Of a DNA stretch of 64,000 nt, positions 52,845-61,510 are shown in pieces. Position 1 is the stretch's first letter. The number at the start of each line of letters is the position of its first letter. The notes under the pieces were generated by a model. It was not told the origin of the DNA. It made no database searches and saw nothing but the letters and a program-made list of their open reading frames with translations. This stretch comes from Blastococcus aurantiacus. GTDB taxonomy: Bacteria > Actinomycetota > Actinomycetes > Mycobacteriales > Geodermatophilaceae. The stretch spans positions 558,001 through 622,000 of the forward strand of contig NZ_FNBT01000002.1 in assembly GCF_900102425.1 (NCBI RefSeq), given 5' to 3'. Both the position numbers and the translations under genes were made by a program.

Positions 52845-55832
52845 CTACGGCAGCAGGCCGCGCTGGGCGGCGATGGCGACGGCCTCGGTGCGGCCGTTCG
52901 CGCCCAGCTTGGCCAGGATGTTGCTGACGTGCACGCTCGCGGTCTTCTCGCTGATGTAGAGCTCGGCACCGACCTGCCGGTTGGTGCGACCGGCGGCCAG
53001 CAGCCGGAGCACCTCGGCCTCGCGCGGGGTCAGGACGGCGCCGACGTCCACGGTGCGCACGCCGGCGACGTCGAGCCGGCCCCGCCGGGCCAGACCCTCG
53101 AGCGCCGTCCGCAGCGGTGTGGCGCCCAGCCGCACGGCGACCTCGTGGGCCGCCGCCGCCTGCTCCGCCGCCCCTGCCCGGTCGCCGGTTGCGAGCAGTG
53201 CCTCGGCCAGCCGCCACCGGGACCGCGCCCGCTCGTAGACGTGCCCGAAGCCGAACCCCTCGACCGCCGCGCGCCACAGCTCCGGCGCCACCTCGCCGCG
53301 CGCGCGGGCTGCCTCCGCCTCGATCCGAACCTGCCAGGCGCACGCCTCGACGCCCATCGTGTCGCCGTAGGTCCCGCAGTAGATCTCCACCGCCGAGCGG
53401 GCCGCCTCGACCAGCTCCGCCGCCGCCTGCCCCCAGCGGTCCGCGCCCGCGGGGTCGCCGTCCCGTCGGGCGAGCTCGGCCGCGTCGGCCACCGCCGCGA
53501 GCGCACCCCCGGCCAGCCGCAGCACGCCGAGGTGGTCGTCGTCCCACTCCTCCCGGAGCCGCCGGTAGGTGGCCAGCGCGACGTCGACGGCCTGCTGCGG
53601 TCGGCCCTCCCACGCCGCGAGGTCGATCTCCGACGCCGCCGTGACCAGGTCCAGCAGGACGTGGGCGCCCAGCCGCGGGATCAGGGTGCGCGCCCACCGG
53701 ATGCGTTCCTGCGCGGCAGGATCGCCGCGGCCGACCAGCACGAGCAGCCCGTCGGCCCGCACGTGGGCGGCCATGTCGGGGACCCGGGCCAGCACGTCGG
53801 CCTCGGCCAGGCTCTCGTCCCAGCTCCCGGCCATGTACAGCGTGGTCACGTGCAGGTGGCGCAGCTCGGCGGCGTAGTGCGACCACTCGACGCCGAGGTC
53901 CCGGGCGCGAGCCGTGCCGTGCCGCGTCCACTCCAGTGCCTCGTCGATCCGCCCCGCCTCGAAGGTGACCGTCGCGAAGTTGAAGAGCACGCGCATCTCG
54001 ACCTCGACGTCGCCGGACCTCCGGGCCCGGGTCAGGGCCTCGTCCAGCCGGGCCCGCACCTCGCCGAGGTCCGCGCCGGGACGCGCCCGCACCCGGGTGA
54101 CCGCGATGTCGGCCCAGGCGCTGTCCAGCCCCAGGGCATCGGCCGCGGCCAGCGCCTCGTCGGCGGCTGCCTCCGCCTCCTCGACCCGGCCGACCGCGTA
54201 GCTCATCCGCGCGTGGGTGGCCGCCGCCCACGTCCGCACCTTCGAGGGCGGCTGCGCGGGCACGAGGGCCATGGCCGCAGCGCTCTCCCGGTAGCCGCCC
54301 GAGTCGTCCTCGACCCGGACCATGGCCTGCGCCAGCGTGTAGTGGATCCGGGCGCGCACCTCGGGCCCGGCGTCCGACGGGAGCCCCTCGAGCGCCGAGC
54401 GCAGCAGGGCGACGGCGCGGTGCGGCTCCCCCACCGTCCGCGCGGCGGACGCGGTCTCCAGCAGCAGGGCGGCCTGGTCCCGCCCGGCCCGGGCCGCCGC
54501 GTCGGGGACTGCTGTCCACAGGGCGAGCGCGGTCTCCAGGTGCTGCAGCTGCTCGGCGGGTGCGCCCACCCCGCCTGCCGCGTCCGCCGCAGCCAGGGAC
54601 GCGCTGAAGGCCCCCGGCAGGTCGTTGCTCTCGCGGGCGTGGTGCGCCCGCTCCGCCGCCGTCCCCGCCTCCGGGACCCGGGCCAGGTAGGCGGCGATGG
54701 CGGCGTGCAGCCGCACTCGCTCACCCGGCAGCAGGTCGGCGAGCACCGCCTCGCGCAGCAGGGCGTGCCGGAAGCGGTACCGGCCGTCGTCCGAGACCAC
54801 CAGGAGGTAGTGGTGCACGGCCTCCGCCAGCGCCGTCTCCAGGTCGCCGTCGGCGAGCCCGCTGACGGCGGCCACCAGCTCGTGCCGCACCCGGCGGCCG
54901 GCCACGGCGGCGACCCGGAGCACCTGCTGGGCCGCCGGCGAGCGCTGCTCCACCCGCGACAGGAGGACGTCGGTCAGCGCCAGCGGCAGCGCCTCGCCGT
55001 GCAACCCGGCCGCCAGGAGCTCCTCGGCGTAGAAGGCGTTGCCCTCCGCGCGGGTGACGACGTCCTCGACCACCGACTCGGGCAGCGGCCCGACGTCCGA
55101 GCCCAACCGGCGCACCAGTGCGCCGACGTCCGCGTCGGGGAGCGGGCTGAGCTCCAGCCGCTCCACGCCGGGCAGCCGCACCAGCTCGGCGAGCAGGGGC
55201 CGCAGCGGATGGCGCCGGTGCAGGTCGTCGGCGCGGTAGGAGGCGATCACGGCCACCGGCTCGTCCGCGAGCCGCGCCAGCAGGTAGCGCAGCAGGTCGC
55301 GGCTGGACCGGTCGGCCCAGTGCACGTCCTCGAGCACGAGCAGGAGCGGCCCCGCGCCGGCCAGCTCGCACACGAGGGCGGCCACTGCCTCGAACAGCTG
55401 GAGCCGCCCGTCGTCGACCGGCGGCGGCGCCGCGCGGTGCGGCAGGGGGCGGTTGAGGTCGCGTCCCTCGGATTCCGGCTGCACCGGCGGCGAGGACCCC
55501 GGACGGCCGGCGAACAGCGGGGCCAGGACGGGGTCGGCCACCGAGACGGGCGCCAGGGACGGGTCCGCGGCGACCGGCCGGAGGAGGTCGACGAACGGCA
55601 GGTACGGCAGGCCGACGTCGCCGAGGTCGACGCAGTGCCCGGTCAGCACCCGGACGCCGCGCTCGACCGTGCGTGCCGTGACCTCGCTGAGCAGCCGCGT
55701 CTTGCCCACGCCGGCATCGCCGGACAGCAGCACGGTGCTCGCCCGGCCGGCTGCGGCACGGTCGACGCACGCCAGCAGGGTGGCGAGCTCGGAGGCCCGT
55801 CCCACCATCGGCGCGTCATCCCAGCGTGGCAC
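52845..55832 (-). CDS. LuxR family regulator with AAA ATPase domain (LAL type)
   Basis: 995-residue large ATP-binding LuxR regulator. N-terminal AAA/STAND ATPase: MVGRASELATLL, Walker A GDAGVGKT at 38-45, LLLVLEDVHWAD (Walker B), a central TPR/helical region, and a C-terminal LuxR helix-turn-helix LTPREAEVLRLLAAGRTNRQVGAELYISEKTASVHVSNIL (quoted in order; about 930-970). Family members activate catabolic or secondary-metabolite operons on ligand binding. Only 9 bases separate its stop from the helicase stop. Monocistronic by position. Confidence 0.9.
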   Translation of the reverse strand: MPRWDDAPMVGRASELATLLACVDRAAAGRASTVLLSGDAGVGKTRLLSEVTARTVERGVRVLTGHCVDLGDVGLPYLPFVDLLRPVAADPSLAPVSVADPVLAPLFAGRPGSSPPVQPESEGRDLNRPLPHRAAPPPVDDGRLQLFEAVAALVCELAGAGPLLLVLEDVHWADRSSRDLLRYLLARLADEPVAVIASYRADDLHRRHPLRPLLAELVRLPGVERLELSPLPDADVGALVRRLGSDVGPLPESVVEDVVTRAEGNAFYAEELLAAGLHGEALPLALTDVLLSRVEQRSPAAQQVLRVAAVAGRRVRHELVAAVSGLADGDLETALAEAVHHYLLVVSDDGRYRFRHALLREAVLADLLPGERVRLHAAIAAYLARVPEAGTAAERAHHARESNDLPGAFSASLAAADAAGGVGAPAEQLQHLETALALWTAVPDAAARAGRDQAALLLETASAARTVGEPHRAVALLRSALEGLPSDAGPEVRARIHYTLAQAMVRVEDDSGGYRESAAAMALVPAQPPSKVRTWAAATHARMSYAVGRVEEAEAAADEALAAADALGLDSAWADIAVTRVRARPGADLGEVRARLDEALTRARRSGDVEVEMRVLFNFATVTFEAGRIDEALEWTRHGTARARDLGVEWSHYAAELRHLHVTTLYMAGSWDESLAEADVLARVPDMAAHVRADGLLVLVGRGDPAAQERIRWARTLIPRLGAHVLLDLVTAASEIDLAAWEGRPQQAVDVALATYRRLREEWDDDHLGVLRLAGGALAAVADAAELARRDGDPAGADRWGQAAAELVEAARSAVEIYCGTYGDTMGVEACAWQVRIEAEAARARGEVAPELWRAAVEGFGFGHVYERARSRWRLAEALLATGDRAGAAEQAAAAHEVAVRLGATPLRTALEGLARRGRLDVAGVRTVDVGAVLTPREAEVLRLLAAGRTNRQVGAELYISEKTASVHVSNILAKLGANGRTEAVAIAAQRGLLP

Positions 55833-55894
55833 GACGCCGATCGTGGCACGGGCCCCCGACGGAACCCGAATCCTGTGCGGGCGCGCGGGCCCGG

Positions 55895-56026
55895 TCAGCG
55901 CCGGCGCCGGCGGATGCGGAACCAGGGCCCGGGCCGGGTCGGCCGGCTGCGCCCGGAGGCCATGAGCACCTCGCGTCGGTAGGCGAGCTCGGCGTCCAGT
56001 GCGGGATTGCTGTAGTGGATGGTCAT
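55895..56026 (-). CDS. Small conserved actinobacterial protein
   Basis: 43 residues: MTIHYSNPALDAELAYRREVL, then a basic C-terminus GPWFRIRRRRR. Too short to classify; the basic tail suggests nucleic acid or membrane association. A gagaggga ribosome site lies ~6 bases before the ATG at 56026. Supported by coding composition and position 62 bp upstream of the LuxR gene, same strand. Confidence 0.55.
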   Translation of the reverse strand: MTIHYSNPALDAELAYRREVLMASGRSRPTRPGPWFRIRRRRR

Positions 56027-56125
56027 CGCCGTCCCTCTCGTCGTCGTCGGTCGATGACGGCGACGTTCGTCCTGAGGCCGGGCAGCGGACATCGGCAGGT
56101 CACGCAGGATCTCGGGGCACCGGGC

Positions 56126-56144
56126 GTCTGAGGGGCCCTCAGAC
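56126..56144. promoter_or_regulatory. 19-bp palindrome between divergent small genes
   Basis: gtctgaggg / ccctcagac, perfect 9-bp arms around one central base, in the 241-bp gap between the 43-residue and DUF6458 genes. Operator-like in size and symmetry; binding protein unknown. Confidence 0.4.
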
Positions 56145-56267
56145 CCACCCTTTCGGAGGACATGGGAGGCCTCGGCGGTTCCTGCCGCGACCCCGCCGGG
56201 CACTCGCTCCACCGCGGCACCCGCCGCCGGCGCGGGCCCGCCCGCGCGGTGAGAGAGGGAGTACGTC

Positions 56268-56516
56268 ATGAGGCTCGGAACCGGCATCGTCCTGCTCGCG
56301 CTCGGCGCGATCCTGACCTTCGCCCTGAACGTGGACGTCAGCGGCATCGACCTGCAGGTCGTGGGCTGGATCCTGATGGCCGTGGGTGCCCTGGGCATCG
56401 TCCTGGAGCTCGCGGTGTGGGGTCCCCGCCAGCGCCGGGTGACCCGCACGACGGACGCCTACGCCGAACCGGCCGGTGCCCCCGTCCGCCGGAGCACCAC
56501 CGAGGAGACGTACTGA
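56268..56516 (+). CDS. DUF6458 family small membrane protein
   Basis: 82 residues: two hydrophobic helices (GTGIVLLALGAILTFALNV and LQVVGWILMAVGALGIVLEL), then a basic-polar tail WGPRQRRVTRTTDAY. Matches the DUF6458 group of actinobacteria, function unknown. agggag site before the ATG. A strong terminator follows at 56535. Confidence 0.8.
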   Translation: MRLGTGIVLLALGAILTFALNVDVSGIDLQVVGWILMAVGALGIVLELAVWGPRQRRVTRTTDAYAEPAGAPVRRSTTEETY

Positions 56517-56534
56517 GCGATCCCGCTCCGCACG

Positions 56535-56574
56535 GCACCAGGGCCCCCGTCCGTACGGACGGGGGTCCTGGTGC
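56535..56574 (+). terminator. Long GC-rich hairpin terminator
   Basis: 40-bp near-perfect palindrome: 20-bp arms gcaccagggcccccgtccgt / acggacgggggtcctggtgc, with one G-T wobble and almost no loop. It starts 18 bases after the DUF6458 stop. No T-tract. The ~200 bases after it, up to 56775, contain another GC-rich hairpin (around 56638-56655) and short repeats but no gene I can support. Confidence 0.8.
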
Positions 56575-56775
56575 GTCGATGAGGTCCGGACCGGATGACG
56601 GCCGCCTCGCGGCGAAAAGCACAACACGGCTCCAGGCCCCCGGCCGAGGCCGGGGCGGTAGTCCGTGAAGGCGTAACCAAATGGCACCCGGGGGCACGTG
56701 GCACCCGGTCCGGACGGGTTCGAGGGTACCCGCCGGGAGCGAGATCATGTCCGGCCGACGGGCGTCCGCGCCGGC

Positions 56776-57528
56776 TCAGTTGAAGCCGCGGTCGTCCTGC
56801 TTCAGGGCGGTGTCCACGGTCAGCGCGGAGGCGATGACCAGGCTTGCCAGCGGCTCGGGGAGCCGGACGTGGATCAGCACCACGTAGCGGTCGGCGGTGG
56901 TGAACAGCGTCCGGGCCAGGCCCTCCCACTTCTTCGTGATCCGGGCGACCTCGGTGCCGGCCGCGTCGGTGATCGCGAAGTCCCAGGCCCGCCAGTTCTC
57001 GGCCTGGATGGCACCGACCACCTGACCGCCGGCGACCAGGTCGAACCGGATCCGGCCGAACACGTTGGCCTGCACGATCTCGCCGACCGGGCTCCCGTCG
57101 GGCCGGGTCACGACCACCCGGGACTTCATCAGCTTCGCCGGCCGGGTCAGCACGAGCACCGGCCCGCGGGCGTCGCGCACCTCCAGCGTGTGGGTGAGGA
57201 ACTGGTCGAGCTGGCTGAACAGCCGCACAGCCTTCTTCACGGCGGTCTGCCCCACCTGGACGACGGCGCCGATCTGCTGGCCGTTTCCGTCGAGGACCGC
57301 GTACTCGTTGGTGAGCTCGATCAGCTTCGTCTTCTGGTTGACCAGCAGGACGGGCTGCTCGTAGAGCGAGGGCCCGGCAGCCTGCGGTGCGGACGGCGGT
57401 GGCGGCGGTGGCGGCGGCGGCGCGGCCTGCTGGACGTGCTCGGTCCAGGCCTGGCCGTCCCACCAGCGGGTGCCGGGGGTGCCGGCGGGGTCGGGGTACC
57501 AGCCCGCAGGGGGCGGCGGCTGCGTCAC
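56776..57528 (-). CDS. DUF2510 plus LURP-one/scramblase-like protein
   Basis: 250 residues. Residues 5-35 are a DUF2510 motif (PPAGWYPDPAGTPGTRWWDGQAWTEHV), then a polyproline linker (PPPPPPPPP), then a ~190-residue beta-barrel domain of the LURP-one/phospholipid-scramblase-like type (LLVNQKTKLIELTNEYAVLDGNGQQIGAVVQ..., in pieces; WDFAITDAAGTEVARITKKWEG). Bacterial members are of unknown function; the C-terminal hydrophobic helix may touch membrane. ATG at 57528. Confidence 0.8.
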   Translation of the reverse strand: MTQPPPPAGWYPDPAGTPGTRWWDGQAWTEHVQQAAPPPPPPPPPSAPQAAGPSLYEQPVLLVNQKTKLIELTNEYAVLDGNGQQIGAVVQVGQTAVKKAVRLFSQLDQFLTHTLEVRDARGPVLVLTRPAKLMKSRVVVTRPDGSPVGEIVQANVFGRIRFDLVAGGQVVGAIQAENWRAWDFAITDAAGTEVARITKKWEGLARTLFTTADRYVVLIHVRLPEPLASLVIASALTVDTALKQDDRGFN

Positions 57529-57572
57529 GGCCGCACCGTATCCGCACCGGCGCCCCGTGCCAGACTCGCCGC

Positions 57573-58247
57573 GTGAGCGAGCTGGTCGGGTTCGAGGCGT
57601 GGGCGGCCCTGACGGGCGACTCCCCCACCTCCCGCACCGAGTGGGCCGCCGTCGTCCGCGCGTGGGGCGAACCGCACCGCCGGTACCACGACCTGGCCCA
57701 CCTGGCCGCCGTCCTCGGCATCCTGGACCGGCTCGCCGCCGACGCCCCCGACCCCGACGCCGTGCGGCTGGCCGCCTGGTACCACGACGTCGTCTACGAC
57801 CCCCGCCGCAACGACAACGAGGCGGTCAGCGCCGGGCGTGCCCGGGCCGGGCTGCGCGGCCTCGTGCCCGACGAGCGGATCGCCGAGGTCGAGCGGCTGG
57901 TGCTGCTCACCGCCGGGCACGAGCTCGATCCCGGCGACGCCAACGGTGCGGTGCTGTGCGACGCCGACCTCGCCGTCCTCGCCTCTCCCCCGGAGGCCTA
58001 CGCGGCCTACGCCTCGGCGGTGCGGGAGGAGTACGGGCACGTCCCCGACGACCTGTTCACCACCGGACGCATCGCCGTCCTGGAGCAGCTGCTGGCGCTC
58101 CCGCGGCTGTACCGGCTGCCCGCCGTGGCGGAGAGCTGGGAGCCGCGGGCGCGGGCGAACATGGCCGCCGAGCTCAGCCTGCTGCGCTCCCGGGCGGCGT
58201 CGGGCGGGGCTTCCGGGAACGGAGCCCCGCCGCCAGCAGCCGGCTGA
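57573..58247 (+). CDS. HD-domain metal-dependent phosphohydrolase
   Basis: 224 residues with H...HD signature RRYHDLAHLAAVLG, AAWYHDVVYDP and LTAGHELDP, LCDADLAVL, the metal ligands of the HD superfamily (predicted DUF-type HD hydrolase). Cytoplasmic, nucleotide or small phosphate substrate unknown. GTG at 57573. Its last 74 bp overlap the opposing DUF4031 gene tail to tail. Confidence 0.85.
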   Translation: MSELVGFEAWAALTGDSPTSRTEWAAVVRAWGEPHRRYHDLAHLAAVLGILDRLAADAPDPDAVRLAAWYHDVVYDPRRNDNEAVSAGRARAGLRGLVPDERIAEVERLVLLTAGHELDPGDANGAVLCDADLAVLASPPEAYAAYASAVREEYGHVPDDLFTTGRIAVLEQLLALPRLYRLPAVAESWEPRARANMAAELSLLRSRAASGGASGNGAPPPAAG

Positions 58248-58464
58248 GCAGCTCCCGGGCGCCCACCGGCTGCGCCCCGGCGGCGACGGCGACGTCGTAG
58301 AGGTCCTCCGGCACGTCGTAGTGGTCGCCCTGGAACGCCCGCCGCGGGATGCCCAGCTCGGCCTCCACGAAGGCGTGCAGCTCCTCGTATGACACGTCGC
58401 TGACCAGGTGCGACCACTTCCGGCCCCGCCACGGCCACACCGGGGTGTCGATCAGCACCGTCAC
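58174..58464 (-). CDS. DUF4031 protein
   Basis: 96 residues: TVLIDTPVWPWRGRKWSHLVSD, LHAFVEAELGIPRRAFQGDHYDVPEDLYDVAVAAG in pieces, characteristic of DUF4031. Small cytoplasmic protein of unknown function. GTG at 58464 preferred (family starts MTVLVD); an upstream ATG at 58485 would overlap the divergent VOC start. Confidence 0.82.
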   Translation of the reverse strand: MTVLIDTPVWPWRGRKWSHLVSDVSYEELHAFVEAELGIPRRAFQGDHYDVPEDLYDVAVAAGAQPVGARELLSRLLAAGLRSRKPRPTPPGSAAG

Positions 58465-58483
58465 GGGTGGCAGTCTGCCCGCC

Positions 58484-58846
58484 ATGGCCCACGAGCACCC
58501 GCAGGTCCGCGTCTCGCCGATCTTCCCGGTCACCGACCTGCCGCGGGCCCTGGACCACTACGCCGCGCTCGGCTGCGCGGTGTCCACCCACGACGAGGGG
58601 TACGGGTTCGCCGCGCTGGCCGGGGTCGAGCTGCACCTGGTGGTCACCGAGGGGCACGACCCGCTCCGCACGGCTGCCGCGGCCTACCTGCACGTGCCCG
58701 ACGCCGACGCCCTCGCAGCACGGTGGGCCGACGTCGAGCGGACGACGGCGCCCATCGACACCGACTACGGGCTCCGCGAGGGCGCGCACATCGACCCGGA
58801 CGGCAACCTGCTCCGCTTCGGCTCGCCGCTACCGTCGCACGGGTGA
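58484..58846 (+). CDS. VOC family protein
   Basis: 120 residues of the vicinal oxygen chelate fold (glyoxalase/bleomycin-resistance-like): VRVSPIFPVTDLPRALDHYAALG, GVELHLVV, IDPDGNLLRFGS. Function unknown. Stop overlaps the Gfo/Idh/MocA gene start (GTGA). Confidence 0.85.
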   Translation: MAHEHPQVRVSPIFPVTDLPRALDHYAALGCAVSTHDEGYGFAALAGVELHLVVTEGHDPLRTAAAAYLHVPDADALAARWADVERTTAPIDTDYGLREGAHIDPDGNLLRFGSPLPSHG

Positions 58847-59835
58847 GCACCGAGATCCGCTGGGGCATCGTCGGGCCGGGTCGCATCGCCGAGAGCGTGC
58901 TGCCCGACTTCGCGCACGTCCCGCACGCCCGCCCGGTCGCCGTCGCCTCCCGGTCCCAGGAACGCGCCGACGCCTTCGCCACCCGGCACGGGCTCGACCA
59001 CGCCCACGGCTCCTACGCCGCGATCCTGGCCGACCCGGAGGTCGACGTCCTGTACGTGGCGACCCCGCACTCCCAGCACCACGCCTTCGCGCTCGCCGCC
59101 CTGCGCGCCGGCAAGGCGCTGCTGGTGGAGAAGTCGTTCACCGCGACGACCGCCGGTGCCGCCGAGGTGGTCGACCTCGCGCGCGAGACCGGCGTGTTCA
59201 CGATGGAGGCGATGTGGACGCGCTTCCAACCGGCGGTCGTGGCGATGCGCGAGCTGATCGCCGACGGCGCCATCGGCGAGGTGCGCTCGGTGCAGGCCGA
59301 CCTGGGGGTCGCGCGCGAGTACGACCCCGCCGACCGGCTCTTCGCCATGGAGCTCGGCGGCGGCGCGCTGCTCGACCTCGGCGTCTACGTCGTCTCCTTC
59401 GCCCAGATGCTGCTCGGGACGCCGCAGCGCGTCGTCGCCACCGGCTCGCTGTTCCCCACCGGCGCGGACGCCGAGGCGGGGATCCTGCTCGGCTACGACG
59501 ACGGCCGGGCCGCCACCCTGCTCACCTCGCTGCGCAACGCCCTGCCGGGGCAGGCCCGGGTCTTCGGGACGACGGGCTGGATCGACGTCCTGCCGCGGTT
59601 CCACCACCCGGACACGATCGTGCTGCACCGCGCCGGCACCGAGCCCGAGGCGATCACCCGGCCGCAGACCGGCGCGGGCTACGCGCACGAGCTGATCGAG
59701 GTCACCGAGTGCCTGCGCGCCGGGCACCGCGAGAGCTCGGTCATGCCGCTGGCCGACACCCTCGCCGTGCAGGACGTCCTGGGTCAGGCGGCCGAGCAGC
59801 TGGGGGTGCGGCACACGGAGGCCGACGTCCTCTGA
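58843..59835 (+). CDS. Gfo/Idh/MocA family oxidoreductase
   Basis: 330-residue NAD(P)-dependent dehydrogenase: Rossmann WGIVGPGRIAESV, ATPHSQHH, catalytic-site KALLVEKSFT (EK motif), and MELGGGALLDLGVY typical of trans-1,2-dihydrobenzene-1,2-diol/inositol dehydrogenase relatives. Substrate probably a sugar or polyol. GTG at 58843 overlaps the VOC stop, so the two may act together. Confidence 0.88.
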   Translation: MSTEIRWGIVGPGRIAESVLPDFAHVPHARPVAVASRSQERADAFATRHGLDHAHGSYAAILADPEVDVLYVATPHSQHHAFALAALRAGKALLVEKSFTATTAGAAEVVDLARETGVFTMEAMWTRFQPAVVAMRELIADGAIGEVRSVQADLGVAREYDPADRLFAMELGGGALLDLGVYVVSFAQMLLGTPQRVVATGSLFPTGADAEAGILLGYDDGRAATLLTSLRNALPGQARVFGTTGWIDVLPRFHHPDTIVLHRAGTEPEAITRPQTGAGYAHELIEVTECLRAGHRESSVMPLADTLAVQDVLGQAAEQLGVRHTEADVL

Positions 59836-59936
59836 CCGGGTGAACCGCCGCCCCGCCGGCTGCAGACAGCGTCCGGCGGTGCCGATACCTCACCGACGGG
59901 CCGCACCGGTGGCCCCTGCAGGAGGGAACCCGATCC

Positions 59937-60689
59937 ATGGCGCTGCTCGAAGGCCTGGCCGCTGTCGTCGCGAAGATCGCCGGTGCGAATACCGCTGCGC
60001 AGATCGCGGCCGGACTCGGCATCGCGACCGCCGGTGTCACCGGCGCCGGTGCTGCGGGCGCCCTGCCCGAGCCGGTCCAGGACGTCGTCGCGAGCAGCGT
60101 GGAGACGGTGTCCCCGTTCGAGCTGCCCGACTCCGACGACTCGTCCTCCGACGACCCGACCGAGACCGACGACTCGGGCACCGACGGCTCCGGCGGCGAC
60201 GACGGGGGCGAGGACTCGTCCCCTGACGACGCCTCGGACGACTCGCCCGAGAACGAGGACCCGGAGAACGAGGACCCGGAGAACGAGGACCCGGAGACCG
60301 ACGACTCGGGCAGCGACGGCCCCGGCGACGACGAGGGGACCGACGACGGCACGGACGACTCGTCCGACGGACGTGGCCTGGACAACGCCGTCGAGCGTGC
60401 CGACGAGCACGCCCAGGAGTCGTTGCAGGCGGCACAGGAGCGGAAGGCGGCCCACGAGGCCGAGAAGGCTGCCCGTGACACCGCCCGGGAGGCCGAGAAG
60501 GCCGCCCGGGACGCCGCGAGGGAGCAGGAGAAGGCAGCCCGCGAGGCCGAGAATGCGGCCCGCGACGCCGAGAAGGCCGCCCGCGACGCCGAGAAGGCCG
60601 CCCGCGAGGACGCCGAGGAGGCCGAGGAGCAGGCCCGCGAGGACGCCAAGCGCGCCGCTGAGGACGCAGAGGACGCAGAGGAGGACTGA
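59937..60689 (+). CDS. Acidic repeat protein with long coiled-coil tail
   Basis: 250 residues of low complexity. N-terminus MALLEGLAAVVAKIAGANTAAQIAAGLGIATAGV is a mildly hydrophobic helix; residues ~60-140 are almost only Asp, Ser, Glu, Gly and Pro with a PENED unit repeated three times in tandem (~60247-60297); residues ~155-250 are an alanine-rich helix of recurring AEKAARDA units (8-residue period), a long charged coiled coil. Pattern is apparently disordered acidic plus helical. Excellent ribosome site aggaggga before the ATG. No family recognised. Confidence 0.7.
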   Translation: MALLEGLAAVVAKIAGANTAAQIAAGLGIATAGVTGAGAAGALPEPVQDVVASSVETVSPFELPDSDDSSSDDPTETDDSGTDGSGGDDGGEDSSPDDASDDSPENEDPENEDPENEDPETDDSGSDGPGDDEGTDDGTDDSSDGRGLDNAVERADEHAQESLQAAQERKAAHEAEKAARDTAREAEKAARDAAREQEKAAREAENAARDAEKAARDAEKAAREDAEEAEEQAREDAKRAAEDAEDAEED

Positions 60690-60702
60690 CCGCCGTCAGT
60701 CG

Positions 60703-61485
60703 TCAAACCGCCGACCAGGCCAGGCCTGTCGCCTGGTCCGCGGTGGGCACGCGGGTCGGCGTCCCCCCGGCACGGCGCACGCAGTCGGCGAACCGGACGG
60801 CATCGATCACGGCGTTGCAGCCCGGGTCGTTGTTGAAGTAGACGAGCACGTCGGCGTCGCCGTAGGTGCTGACCACGCGCTCGGCCCACAGCTGGAGGGT
60901 CTCGGCGCGGTAGCCCCAGCCTTCGTAGCCGTGGTGGAAGCGCAGGTAGCCCCAGCCGGTGGTGCGCCACAGCGGTGCCACCGGCTGCTCGTCCCGGTCG
61001 GCCCAGCACAGCGCCGCCCCGTAGCGCTCGAGAAGCGCGCGGATCTCGTCGGTCCACCAGGAGTCGTGGCGTGGCTCGACGGCGACCCGCGTGCCGGTCG
61101 GGAACTGCGCCAGGCACTCGCGGAGCAGTTCGACGTCGGCCTTCAGCGTGGGCGGCAGCTGGAGCAGGATGGTGTCCAGCTTGGCGCCCAGCCCCTCGGC
61201 CCGGCCCATCAGCCGGGCGACCGGTTCCTCGGGCTCGCGCAGCCGCTTCATGTGGGTGAGGAACCGGCTGGCCTTCACCGCCCAGCGGAAGTCAGCCGGT
61301 GAGCGGTCGCGCCACTTCTGGAACGTCTCGAGCTCGGGCAGCCGGTAGAAGGCGTTGTTGCTCTCGACGGTGGCGAAGTGCTCGACGAAGTGCTCCAGCC
61401 ACAGCCGCTGCGGGAGCTTCGGCGGGTAGAAGGCGCCGCGCCAGTCGCGGTACTGCCACCCCGACGTCCCGATGATCACCGCCAT
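60703..61485 (-). CDS. DUF72 domain protein
   Basis: 260 residues of the DUF72 TIM-barrel family: IIGTSGWQYRDWRGAFYPP, FATVESNNAFYRLP, WRDRSPADFRWAVKASRFLTH, and VYFNNDPGCNAVIDA. Function unknown; possibly a glycoside-hydrolase-like or nuclease-like fold. ATG at 61485. Divergent from the VOC gene with only 25 bp between, containing overlapping -10-like boxes. Confidence 0.88.
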   Translation of the reverse strand: MAVIIGTSGWQYRDWRGAFYPPKLPQRLWLEHFVEHFATVESNNAFYRLPELETFQKWRDRSPADFRWAVKASRFLTHMKRLREPEEPVARLMGRAEGLGAKLDTILLQLPPTLKADVELLRECLAQFPTGTRVAVEPRHDSWWTDEIRALLERYGAALCWADRDEQPVAPLWRTTGWGYLRFHHGYEGWGYRAETLQLWAERVVSTYGDADVLVYFNNDPGCNAVIDAVRFADCVRRAGGTPTRVPTADQATGLAWSAV

Positions 61486-61496
61486 GGGACGCCGCC

Positions 61497-61502
61497 TACC
61501 CT
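61497..61502 (+). promoter_or_regulatory. Probable -10 box (leaderless)
   Basis: TACCCT ends 8 bases before the ATG at 61511. The reverse strand of the same 25-bp divergent gap reads TAGGCG toward DUF72, so a two-way leaderless promoter is possible. Confidence 0.4.
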
Positions 61503-61510
61503 GCACGTCC

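Noticed and set aside
56690-56740. A gggttcgag string resembling a tRNA T-arm
   Set aside because: No acceptor, D or anticodon stems fit around it. No tRNA found in the window.
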